A stretch of DNA of 64,000 nt from Simmondsia chinensis (taxonomy: Eukaryota > Streptophyta > Magnoliopsida > Caryophyllales > Simmondsiaceae), in NCBI GenBank assembly GCA_018398585.1, contig JAGTTD010000020.1, positions 23,532,350 to 23,596,349 of the forward strand, written 5' to 3'. Positions 10,508-21,179 of the stretch are shown piece by piece. Each line of letters starts with the position of its first letter. The first letter of the stretch is position 1. The notes under the pieces are model-generated. The model was not told the origin of the DNA, did no database searches, and saw only the letters and a list, made by a program, of their open reading frames with translations. A program made the translations under genes and the position numbers.

Positions 10508-13500
10508 AGTTGGAGCATGTAAATTTACAATGCCTAACTTGAAAAGGAGAGAAGAAAATGACGGTGAAGAAAGTCATTTAGTAAATATATCAGCCACTTG
10601 TCCTAATGTACGCACGAAAGAGGTCGAGATTTCTTTGGCCAACAGCTTCTCTCGAACAAAATGACAGTCGATCTCTATATGCTTGGTTCTTTCGTGAAAA
10701 ACCGGGTTCGAGGCTATGTGAAGTGCCGCTTGGTTGTCACAGAATAAAATAGCGGGCTTTTGAACATCAACCGCAAGATCGACTAATAAACGTCTCAACC
10801 AAACTAACTCGCTTGTCACAGTGGCCATTGCACGGTATTCTGCTTCAGCAGAGGAACGAGAAACAACTGACTGCTTCTTAGAACCCCACGATATGGGAGC
10901 TCCTCCCAAGAAAACAACGAATCCTGTAGTAGATGGTCTGCTAGTAGGACAACCTGCCCAATCAGCATCACAATATGCACGAATGTTAAAATTAGAATCA
11001 TGTGGAAGGAAAATCCCTTGACCCGGTGTCCCCTTGATATATCGAAGTACTCGGAAGGCGGCTTCAAGATGTGGAACTCGAGGATTGTGGACAAACTGAC
11101 TAAGTATGCTAACTGCATAACAAATGTCAGGACAAGTAATGGTGAGATATAGAAGTCTTCCTACAAGTCTCCTATATTGGCCCGGATCCTTAACTAATTC
11201 CCCTTCTTCATCACTGAAACGGTGATTTTGAACAATCAGTGTGGCAACCGGTTTCCCACCTATAAGCCCGGTTTCACTAAAGATATCAAGTGCATACTTT
11301 CGTTGACTCAAAATTAACCCTTTTTGAGAGCGAGCCACCTCTACCCCGAGGAAATACTTGACAGCTCCTAAATTTTTAATGCCAAATTGAACATTAAGCT
11401 TTGACTTTACTTCTTCAATATGACTCAGACTGTTCCCGGTAATAACAACATCGTCAACATACACTAGGATAGCAGTATACACAACCCCCTTGTTATAAGT
11501 GAAGAGTGAATTATCAGACTTAGACTGGCAAAACCCATTTCAACAAGCGAATTTGTGAATTTCTGATTCCAATTACGTGAAGCCTGTTTTAAACCATAAA
11601 GCGATTTTCGCAAACGACAAACTTTACCGGCATGTTGTTTTTCAAAACCCTGTGGTAATTTCATGTAGACCTCCTCATCGAGGTCACCATGAAGAAAGGC
11701 ATTATTCACATCCAATTGATGCATTATCCAATTTCTGGCTGCAGCAACTGCAAGTACACAACGAACGGTAACCAATTTAGCAACGGGAGCAAAAGTATCA
11801 TGATAATCAATGCCTTCTACCTGGGTATAACCTTTGGCAACAAGCCTTGCTTTATACCTCTCAATGCTTCCATCAGCCTTGTATTTGATTTTATAGACCC
11901 ATTTCGAGTCTATCGCTCGCTTTCCAGGGGGCAACTCTTCTAGTGTCCAAGTCTTGTTTTGTTCTAATGCCGAAATCTCTTTCTCCATTGCTTCCCTCCA
12001 ATAAGGCGACTCAACTGCCTGTGCAAAATTCTTAGGCTCATCACAAGATGTGATGGCTTGTAGCAAATTAGAATGCGAGTTAATAAATCGTGCATTAGAA
12101 ACATAATTTGATATAGGATAAACCATACCTGAGTTAACCGATGAAGGGGTATCACGAGGATGGGCTATCGAAGGAGAAGCATCAACCACATAATCTGGAT
12201 ATTTTGTAGGCATGGAACGGACACGAATCGGTCTCCCCGCTTGACCCGCAGCTTCCTCCCCCTCACTGTGTTGACCGAACACTGTTCGGTCAGTCACTGC
12301 AGCACCGTCATTTGACGGTGCTGCGAGATCCCCTATGGCCCTCGTTTCTCGTGTTTGTATCAAACTCCCTTCGTCGACATAATGAATTAAATCAAAAACA
12401 TCATTATTTAAGCTATTGTTCTTCCCTTCTTCAACATACGGAAATCTATCTTCGTGAAAAACTACATCACGTGAGATTACAATCCTTTTATTGTCTAAGT
12501 CATAGACCTTGTACCTCTTTTTGCCATGAGGATAACCAAGAAAAACACCACGAATTGCTCTACTTCCGAACTTATCTTTACTACGATCCCTATTATGAAC
12601 GTAGCATAACGAGCCAAAAACGCGTAAATGTGTATATGAAGGAATTTTACCAAGTAGTACTTCATATGGGCTCTTGTTTTGTAGACGAGTCGTAGGCATG
12701 AGCTTGATAAGATAGGCTGCCGTCAACACGCATTCTCCCCAAAACTGAATAGGAAGACCCGCTTCAAACCTAAGGGCTTGGGCCACTTCAAGGAGATGAC
12801 GATGCTTTCTCTCCACTACCCCATTTTGTTGGGGTGTATCATTTCAGGGATTCTGCACTTGTATGCCCTTTCCTGCATAAAAGTTAAGTAACGGCCCAAA
12901 AAGGAATTCCGCTCCATTATCACTACGAATTTGTTTAATCTGCGAATTGTACTGAGTTTGTACCATTTCACAAAAATCCACGAGGATTTTATGTGACTGA
13001 GACTTGTCACGCATCAAATACACCCAAGTACACCTACTAAGATCATCAACGATAGTGAGGAAAAAACGAGCTCCTGTCATTGACAACGTACGGTATGGAC
13101 CCCAAATGTCAACATGAAGCAAATCAAAACAAGCAACAGATTTACTAACGGAAATAGTAAAAAGCAACAGAGTTTGTTTAGCTCGATGACACGAGTCACA
13201 AACATTATCCAAAACAACACCAATGTCCAAACCCGAAAAATTAGACAATTTGTTAAACGGAACATGATCCAATCCCACAAAATTCCCTTATTAGTACTAC
13301 CAACGACTTGAGCGGACTTCGGAATGACAACGCACTTCATCATGTATAGCCCATCTCGTTCTTTACCCGCTCCAATCAGCTTCCTCGATGGCAGGTCCTG
13401 TATTACACAAAATTTTTTGAAAAATGTCAATGCACAATTTATATCTCTAGTTAATTTGCTTACTGACAACAAATTACAATGAAAGCCCGGAATTTGTAAC

Positions 13501-14810
13501 ACATTTTCAAGTATGATTTCGTCCGTGATCTTGGCACGTCCAACATGTGATACTGGCAAACAAGTGCCGTTAGGTAGTCGAACGGGACGAATCTCGGTAT
13601 TAACCCCTCTATCAAGTAAAGTAAAATCGGATGGCACCATATGGTCCGTTGCACCTATATCAATAATCCAACAACTACCACCAAACGAACCCTGACCTGT
13701 CAAGTTAACGCAAGGGGCACAATTTCCCGAGTTGAGAAGACCCAAAAATTGTTGATATTGTGAAGCTGAAAGACCTACGATCGGGCTCGCGTCCGGGGCT
13801 CCGGGCTGCTGGTCCGTGGGGACTGGCAGCAGCAGCTGCTGTCGACCAGCAGCCTCCCACGCCTGCTGCGCAGTAGCCGCAGCAGGCCTCCCGTTACTAC
13901 TGGGTGGTTGCTTCCATCCCGGTGGGTATCCAATTAGCTCGAAGCACTTGTCTCTTGTATGTCCCTGTTTCTTACAATTTGAACAAACTGGGCGATTATT
14001 GCGCTTGGGTTGTGGTCCGTTCACTGACGACGAACCACCTCCCAAAAACATATTAGTCCCTTTAGCAACAAGGGCTGCAACCTCTGGTACAACAATGCTA
14101 CCGATGCAACACTTTGTTGTTTTTCCTCTTGACAAAGTGTTGAATAGGCACTAGCTACCGAGGGTAAGGGCTTGGAATTCATCAATTGTGATCTCATAGT
14201 AGAAAAAGACGGGTCTAAGCCCATTAAAAAATCAAGTAGTCTCTCCATGTCCCGTATGGCCGCAAAAGCTTGACCCAATCCACACGTACATGGAGGTATG
14301 GCTACTAGAGTATAAAGCTCATCCCATAGAGCCCTTAATTTCGTGAAATAGTCGAAAATTGACTTATTTTCTTGTTTTAAGAGTGAAATTTCGCGTTTGA
14401 TTTCATAGATACGAGGAGTGTTCCCTTAAGAGAAACGCTCATTTAGATCTAACCAAATGTCGCGCACGGTTTCAAAATATGCTATACTAGCATTGATTTC
14501 TTTGGAGACGGAATTAGTGAGCCATGAAGAAACCATGGAATCACAAGCGCTCCAATTTTCAAAATCCGGTGAAGACTCATCGGGTTTGACAATGGTTCCA
14601 TCAAGAAACCCCAGCTTTCTTTTAGCTTTAAAAACTTTGAAGATAGAACGCCTCCATGCGGGAAAATTAGGTCCCGTTAAAACGTCTTGCACAAAAACGA
14701 GACCTGGATGGTCTGAGGGGTGTAAGTAAAAGGGTGAGTTCACATCAGGAACGCCCCTTGATTCAACACCAGGTGCAACAATTTGATTAGTATTTTCTTC
14801 CGTTATTATG
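10505..14810 (-). pseudogene. Copia gag-pol polyprotein, degraded
   Basis: Element order seen on the minus strand: gag (about 14810-13990) with a CX2CX4HX4C zinc knuckle (CSNCKKQGHTRDKC); protease with IDIGATDH where families usually have DSGA; integrase core (13280-12700) with DTPQQNGVVERKH; reverse transcriptase (about 12000-11350) with LDVNNAFLHGDL and YVDDVV; RNase H with CDADWAGC and SSAEAEYRA (about 11000-10800). Breaks: the expected gag start reads ATA; TAA at 14426-14428; a frame change near 14120; another near 13275; TGA at 12844-12846; a frame change near 11530 inside an A/T run; TGA at 10574-10576. Copia is certain; the lineage (perhaps Ale/Retrofit-like) is a guess. Confidence 0.93.
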
Positions 14811-14924
14811 AACTAAACATGAAAAAAAACACAAGTAAAAACAAGCGAATAAGTAGAAGACTCACAAATGGAGTGCACGGCTGGAAGAAGGAAGAAAAAC
14901 ACAAGCTTGATGATCCCGATTCAA

Positions 14925-14940
14925 GCCTGCTCTGATACCG
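14925..14940 (-). promoter_or_regulatory. Primer binding site, initiator tRNA-Met type
   Basis: On the minus strand CGGTATCAGAGCAGG follows the LTR end directly. It matches TGGTATCAGAGC, the complement of the plant initiator tRNA-Met 3' end, apart from the first base. Confidence 0.9.
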
Positions 14941-15289
14941 TGAAGAAAAATGTGAAGATAAAACTACTAGGAATAATGTGATGAGAATTGGATAACTTTC
15001 TCATTAACAAGAACTCCAATTTATACAAATCCTATGGGAAAAGGACAAGTCTAACCTAACACTTGCAAAAGAATCCTAGGCTAGTTAATTACATAAGTAA
15101 AAGCAAATAATGAAAGAAATAAACACAAAGAACAAAAACTCCCCCTCTCCCTCTTCAAGATCTGGCCGGTTACCATAGGCCAATAAATGGGCAAAATAAA
15201 TTAATACCTACCCTAGTAAATGTGTAGAATACAAGTAAATACATAAATACAAGTATAACGAAAAAAGAAAAACTATACTATTTTCAACA
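14941..15289 (-). repeat. 5' LTR of the copia element
   Basis: 349 bp, the partner of 10149-10497. The GTTAT duplication follows at 15290-15294. Confidence 0.95.
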
Positions 15290-15294
15290 GTTAT

Positions 15295-15628
15295 CTTATA
15301 AACCCCAACTCATGTGGCAATCCTCACACCACAGGTGCCCATTAAGTCAAAGATTCCTCAGAAAGAGGTTTAAGGAGGGAATCGAACTTCAGACCTTTTT
15401 GGCCAATAGTAAAATATTTGACTTGAATAGGGTATGTTGCTAGTAATCTACTATAAATCCACCCATTGGCACAATTTAACTCAACTTGTTGCCGAATCAT
15501 TAAAAATTCTATCAAAAACTTAATTGACGGAATATAGATAATAGAGGGACTAAATTGACATAATTAAAAGTATAAGGACCCAATTGATACAATGGGCAAA
15601 GTGCAAAGAGAAGAAGAAAAATGATCCC
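15295..15628. other. Intergenic
   Basis: No gene. Contains a GGACTAAATTGACATAATT motif that recurs near 61818 and in the repeats around 60690 and 61100. Confidence 0.5.
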
Positions 15629-16100
15629 CGAAGAGGAAGAAACGGAATAGGGGAAATCGAATCAAGAAGATCACGGAAGAAGAGTACGATGAGAGGATCC
15701 TCAATGCGGAGCGGGTAATAGAGTTAAGAGAAAAGGTGGGCTTCAACTTTGATGGTTTCGACACAACTATGGTGGCAGACCTTATTGCTCAATGATATGG
15801 TTTGGGTGTTGGGATGTGGCTTCAGTCCCACTCTCGGTTCTTGTGCTGGCCTTCTGTTTCTTCTCTTGCTATGATCCCTATTTGTGTTGGTTGCTTGTGC
15901 TGTTGTTTCTTGTCTCCGTGTCTTTTTTAATCCTTTGCTCGCAGTCTAATGTGTTGTATTTTGTAGCGAGCGTTTCTGTTCCGGTTTTCTTGTTTTGTGT
16001 TGGATGTTTTTGGTCCCCGTGTTGTTGCAATCGGACTCTGGCCTCGCCTAGCTAGTGGTCAGCTTGTTTAGCGATTTTGTCGCAATTTATTGGAAAAAAA
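15629..16100 (+). mobile_element. Retroposed fragment, copy 2, poly-A tail
   Basis: Plus-strand relative of 8987-9466. Its frame contains ITEEEYDERILNAERVIEL and ends VGFNFDGFD...LIAQ-stop, followed by T-rich sequence and a poly-A at about 16092. Flanks AAGAAAAATGAT (15617) and AAGGAAAATGAT (16094) match at 11 of 12 bases as a likely target duplication. Confidence 0.55.
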
Positions 16101-16595
16101 AAGGAAAATGATATTTCTCTTGGTTCTTTATTTACTTTTGGTGTGGCGTTGGGAGTATGGTGTGAGTTAACATAGTCTTGTTTCCTGGGTGTATTGAGTC
16201 GTTAGATACAACTTTCATAGGTATTTTTTGTCATTTTTCCTTTTTTCGCACTATGCATGCGCTTTTTAGGGGGGGCTCTTCTTGAGCTGCTAGTTTTTGT
16301 TCCACGAGTTTTTCTCGATATTTTGTTATATAAAAAAATAATTGTCAGACAGATAACCACAAATGAAGAACGATCTTATTCTCTAAGCATATCATGCAAG
16401 TCAATGCTTTTTGTGCTTAAAATGTGGATAATTTACGTGACTACTACACATCTTATACTGACTTATTTGTAATAGAATTTGGAGCCTTCAAAATTCAAAC
16501 TCGCAACCTCCTAGTCAATTAATCTTTAACACCATGTCAAAAAACTAACTATAAATTAAAGTTAAAGTTATTAGGCAAATACCTAAAAATAATTT

Positions 16596-16628
<33 letters not shown>

Positions 16629-17315
16629 TACGATAATTAACTTTTTTTTTTTGTTTTTGTTGCTTTTCATATATATTGTATTGCTACTTAATTATGTTAG
16701 CCTATAATAAAATGTAAAATAATTGGTGAAAAATATTATTTTTCTAAAACATACAAAAAGATATCAGAATGTTAACTATTCATTTAAAACAAATAACAAA
16801 AAACCCCATTCGTAATTTTTATTTCTTTAGAAAATATTTTCTAAAGAAAAATTAATTCCTAAATTCTATTTTTTCGTCAAAACAAATTTCGAAGGAAAAA
16901 CGGATTCTTAGAACTGGTTTCCTATCTTCCATTATTTGGCGCGCAATTTTAGACGGAAAATATTTTCCAAAAAAAAAGCTTTTCCTCCCAAACGAGGAAA
17001 ATGTTTTCATTTGTAAAAGAAGGAAAGTCAACATTTCAAATGGTTTAAAAAGTTTTGGGTATGCATCCGTCGTAATATGATGTATTATTTCACTAATATC
17101 TAGACATATTCCGTTATAATTCAGTGAATTTTTTCCTAATCTGCTGGATTTTTGTTAAAAATATTGATATAATTATATATAGCAATGTAATCATGTACTA
17201 CATCAACGTTCTACGGTAAAAATTAAATAGATTTTGATAAAAATTTACCAAGCTCGGTATTTGAATGATAAAATTTTAAAACATCAAGAGGCTTAATTGT
17301 ATATTTCGAAATAAG
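16101..17315. other. Intergenic with microsatellite and MITE-like repeat
   Basis: (GT)n(AT)n at about 16597-16628; inverted GGAAAA-rich MITE-like sequence at 16800-17010 related to 5655-5900. No gene. Confidence 0.5.
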
Positions 17316-17319
17316 AATA

Positions 17320-17500
17320 TCCGTGGGTAATTGGGCGGGTATGGATATGAATTTGTACCCGACGGAACGGGTATGGGTATTAATTTCGTACCCATGGTGG
17401 ATAATGGAGCGGGTATGAATATGCATTTAAATGGCGAGTAAGGGTATGGAGGAGGCATCCCCTATACCCGCCCCGCTCCATTGCCATCCCTATTCACAAT
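17320..17500. repeat. GGGTATGGG-type dispersed repeat, ends TTGCCATCCCTA
   Basis: Runs of GGGTATGG and CCCGCCCC, ending TTGCCATCCCTA. A relative at 46930-47065 has the same end, and the repeat at 62572 starts with the mirrored form TAGAGATGGCAA. Likely a non-autonomous DNA element. Confidence 0.6.
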
Positions 17501-17819
17501 ATTATTATTGGTGTTCTGAAAAGGTTATTTTTTTTTTTTTAAAATCACTTTGAAAAGTTGTTATTTTTTTACTTTGCCACCGTAACTTTTAATTTTTTCT
17601 GAAAATCACTTCCAAAAGTTTAAAAATTTCCAATTAACCACCTTAAATGACATCGTTGTTTATTTGTTACCCGCTAGTGGCTTTTATATAGATTTTAGAG
17701 TACCCATAAACATGACTTAAAGTACCTAAACTAAAAAAACATTCTCTACCTTCTCACCCACCAAGGTTTAAATCTTGCCTCTTCTAAGCTTCCCTTGGAG
17801 CGAAACCTAGGTGGGGGAT

Positions 17820-18720
17820 GGTACGGAACCGGGGCGAGATATCCTTGGCTGTTGGGCCTACGACTTCGCGTTGTCGTCTATCCGACTCATGGAGCTAGGG
17901 ACGGTTGCTGGTGGACCTCCGGGGAAACGGGCATCTTTGGGCGTGATGCCTTCCTGAAGCCGAAATGAGCGTTGTGGGGGGGTGCCATCATGAGGCTCTT
18001 CGGGTTCCGTACTTCGGGCTGTCGTTGGTCCGAGTCAAGGTGCCGGATAGTTTGATGTTGCTTGGTCGCCTTTCAGGGAAGAGGGCATCTCGGACCGTGA
18101 TGCCTTCCGGAAGCCTAAGTGAGCGTAGCGTTGGGCTGTCATTATGAGAATCTTCGAGGTCCGAGGGTCAGGCTGTCATCTACCGAGGTTGCAGTGCCGG
18201 GTCATTGTTGTTGTTCGGCCAACTCCCAGAGGAGAGGGCATCCCGGATTGAGATGCCCCCTTTGGTCTGGGGTGCGTGCTCCGTTGGGTTGCGGATGCAG
18301 GAGCTCTTGAGGGTCGGAATGCTCCTCGTCATCTTAATGCGTCTATATCTTTACGGGTGTTGCCTGAGTCCGGAGGGGAGCTCCGAGCGTGTCGGGGCAG
18401 GCATGCTTCCTTCTTCTCCTGCTCGGATTCCGGGATGTGTTCCGTCAGTGAGGTGCGCTTCGTTCTCTTAAGTTGAAAGCGGAGTTTTGAAGGTAGCCTC
18501 TAGGGGTGCATCTCGGACCAAGATGCACCTATGTCGAAGTGGGCGTGATTCTTCCTTCTTCTACTCCGATCCTAGGATGCGTCCTGTCGGCGAGATGCGC
18601 TCCTTCCTTTTAGATCGAAGGCGAAGTTCCGAACCTGGGCCTCTGGGGGTGGATCTCAGCCCGAGTTGGGGCCTCGTCCTAGGCGGCCACGTGTCACTCG
18701 TTTGGATGTCATTTTTGGTG
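17820..18720. repeat. GC-rich region with ~154-bp tandem repeat
   Basis: A distinctly GC-rich block. Near-palindromes of the type GGGCATC...GATGCC lie at about 17929, 18083 and 18236 (spacing 154 and 153 bp), with a related GTGCATCTCGG...GATGCAC near 18505. Surrounding bases (TTCCTGAAGCC / TTCCGGAAGCC, GGGCTGTC) also repeat. Its position just before a Copia gag remnant suggests the leader region of an LTR retrotransposon, but no LTR boundary is visible. Confidence 0.55.
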
Positions 18721-18779
18721 TTATCAATTAGTTCCCGCCAATTCGCAAATGATTCTCGTAAGGGAAGAAACCCGAAGAT

Positions 18780-19861
18780 ATGGAGGACAAAGAGTAGAAC
18801 TTGTTGGACCGACAATTTTTGGGAGTCACTAAACTTACTTTGTCCCATACTGTAGCACAAAATGTTGTCAACGAGAAAACAATGGCGGGTTTGATGGTCA
18901 CTTTGTCGGGCATGTATAAGAAACCATCGACGAACAACAAGATATACCTGATGAAGAAGTTGTTCAATTTAAATATGGCAGAAGGTAAGGGTGTTCATTA
19001 GTCCAAACTTGGACCGGACCGGACCGGACCGGACCGGACCGGATCAGACCAGACCAAACCGAAGACCGAAACTGGCCTCTTTTGAAGACCAAAAACCAGA
19101 CCGAATTTATCTGGTCCGGTCCAAGACCAAACCGGTTACTTCATGGACTAGACCGATGTGGACCAATTATCATTTCTTTCTTTTCTAACATAAGTTAAAT
19201 TTAGAACATTTTTTCAATCTCAAACAACTTAAAAGGGCATCTAATAGGGGGGAAAAAAGAATAAAAAATAAATAATAAAAATACTAGAAAATATAGAAAT
19301 ATTAAATGATCATCCATCAAATATAATGGTACATAACTTATTTTGACTAAACCCGACCCTGATAATTTGGCTCCTTTGGTTTGATTCACATTTCTTGATT
19401 CTCCACTAATAACCAAGGAAATTCTTCATAAATTAATTACAAATAATTATGCATATAAGTCTTAGCAATATACATAATGTAATATTTTATCAGCAAAATA
19501 AACAAGATAATTTAATACAAGTATTTGTAAGCTATTTTTTAACTAATTTTAGGCTCAAATGTCATAGGTCTAGATTAGTCTACTTCTAATCTAATAAAAT
19601 ATATAGGAGGCCCAACAACATAATTCGGGTTTTCAGTCCGGTCTCAGGTTTTTTGGGTTTGAACCGAACCGGACTGAAACCCAAAATAAGGTCAACTCGA
19701 GGACCAAGGACCGAACCGAAATTGAATTGGACCGGTCCGGTCTTGAACCAAATGAAGAGTCCGGTAAGATTTTTCGGTCTGGATCGGTATTTGAACACCC
19801 CTAGCAGAAGCTGGTTCTGTTGCCCATCTCTTGAATGCTTTTAATATGATCATAAATCAGT
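18780..19861 (+). pseudogene. Copia gag relic, split by a DNA element
   Basis: 18780-18985 encodes gag-like sequence (NEKTMAGL, then NKIYLMKKLFNLNMAEG), with a TAG near 18796 where gag proteins usually have Trp. The reading continues beyond the inserted element at 19804-19861 with GSVAHLLNAFNMIINQ, the usual next part of UBN2-type gag. The rest of the retroelement is absent. Confidence 0.75.
18986..19803. mobile_element. GGACCGG-rich non-autonomous element, hAT-like
   Basis: 818 bp. Ends TAAGGGTGTTCA and TGAACACCCCTA form a 12-bp TIR with one mismatch. Flanks GCAGAAGG (18978-18985) and GCAGAAGC (19804-19811) make an 8-bp duplication with one difference, as hAT elements produce. Both ends are rich in GGACCGG/CCGGTCC. 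It interrupts a Copia gag frame exactly, confirming the boundaries. No transposase inside. Confidence 0.8.
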
Positions 19862-20060
19862 AGATGTCAAACCAAGCTAAATTTAAGGATAAATTGAGCT
19901 TGAATAAACCTAAAAATTGCAATTTCAGTTTGCAACTCATCGAGTTAGGTACACGCACAGCTGAGTAGTACTGAACTCAAGCTTAAAGTTTTCAAGCTCA
20001 ACGAGCTTTGAGATGAGCCTAAACCGAGCCTCAAGCCTGACCAACTCGAGTTTATTCAAA
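19862..20060. repeat. AGCTCG-type repeat, diverged
   Basis: AAGCTTAAAG, TCAAGCTCAACGAGC and GAGCCTAAACCGAGCC motifs of the AGCTCG family directly after the gag relic. Confidence 0.5.
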
Positions 20061-20159
20061 CATCCAGTATCCCACAAGGAGCAAAAGGAGAAATGAAAAG
20101 AACACACAAGAAAAGCCACGAAAATATCAAACAACCCTTTTGGCATACAGGATATAAAA

Positions 20160-21150
20160 CACAACCCATCACTACATCAAATCGACAAGAAATTACTGGG
20201 TGTTTCTGATTAGATAATTATACAGTTTATTCAAACAATTTTATTAAAACAGCTAAAATTGAGAACCATTTAAACGAACCACATAACTAAACACTTACAG
20301 CTTATCTAGTACCTTTTTCGGCTTGTAAATTTTTGTCTTTACAAAACTAAAAACCATCTCTCGAAACCATCATCTCTTTAGGTAACACCCTATAGAGGTA
20401 AGGCAGTTTACATTTTACCTTCCCCAGATCCTATATTAGCAAGAGCCTTTTAGATACTGTGTTTTTTTTTTTTTATTGTTGTACAAAACTAAAATCAAGT
20501 CTTGAAAGCAGCTTTTTATAGTTTTTGGTTTTCTGTCTTCAGTTCCTAGTCAAACAAGGGGAAAAAAAAACACGTGAAAACAAAAAACCAAAATACAGAA
20601 TAAATCGTTTCTAAATTCTAATTCGTAGTGTTTAAAAACCAAAAACCAAAAACCATAAACACAAAAGCGATAGCAAACATGCCCTTAATAGTTTCTCCAA
20701 AACAACACACCTAGCCTAGTTCTTAACAAACCCCCTCGATAAAATACAACACCACTATAAAAAACGACAAGAAATTATTAGATATTTCTGATCTGATATT
20801 CTATTATTTATACAAACAGTTTCATTAAAACAACTAATATCGACACCCATTTAAACAACCTACGTAAATATATGATCAGAAACACTTAATAATTTTTCAA
20901 AAACGACCCACTCAGCCTAATACTTCACCAATGTAGACAAACCCTCTTGACATCGACGATAAAACACAAACCCACTTCATAAAAACGATAAGAAATTATT
21001 AGGTATTTTTGATCATATATTATATTATTATCCTAACAGTTTCACTAAAACAACTAATATCAACACCCATTTAAACAAACTACGTAACATATGATCAGAA
21101 GTACTTAATAATTCTTCGAAAACGACCCACTTAGCCTTATACTTCACTAA
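20160..21150. repeat. ~220-bp tandem repeat downstream of the heat shock gene
   Basis: A unit starting GACAAGAAATTATTAG and containing TTTCATTAAAACAACTAATAT and AAACGACCCACT occurs at 20768 and 20988; a more diverged unit begins near 20185. Spacing of the clear pair is about 220 bp. Confidence 0.7.
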
Positions 21151-21179
21151 CATTATTAGACAAATCCTAGTTATAAAAC

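Larger units (their letters stand above)
10149..15289 (-). mobile_element. Ty1/copia LTR retrotransposon, complete ends
   Basis: 5141-bp element read on the minus strand. Both LTRs are 349 bp, start TGTTGAAAAT and end TTCA in element orientation, and differ at about nine positions (about 2.6%), so the insertion is not ancient. Target duplication GTTAT is perfect (10144-10148 and 15290-15294). PBS, gag, protease, integrase, RT and RNase H occur in the Copia order. The coding region has several stops and frame breaks, so this copy cannot make its own proteins. Confidence 0.97.

Noticed and set aside
18991..19188. Pro/Arg/Thr-rich open frame
   Set aside because: It is a translation of the GGACCGG word repeats at the left end of the hAT-like element.
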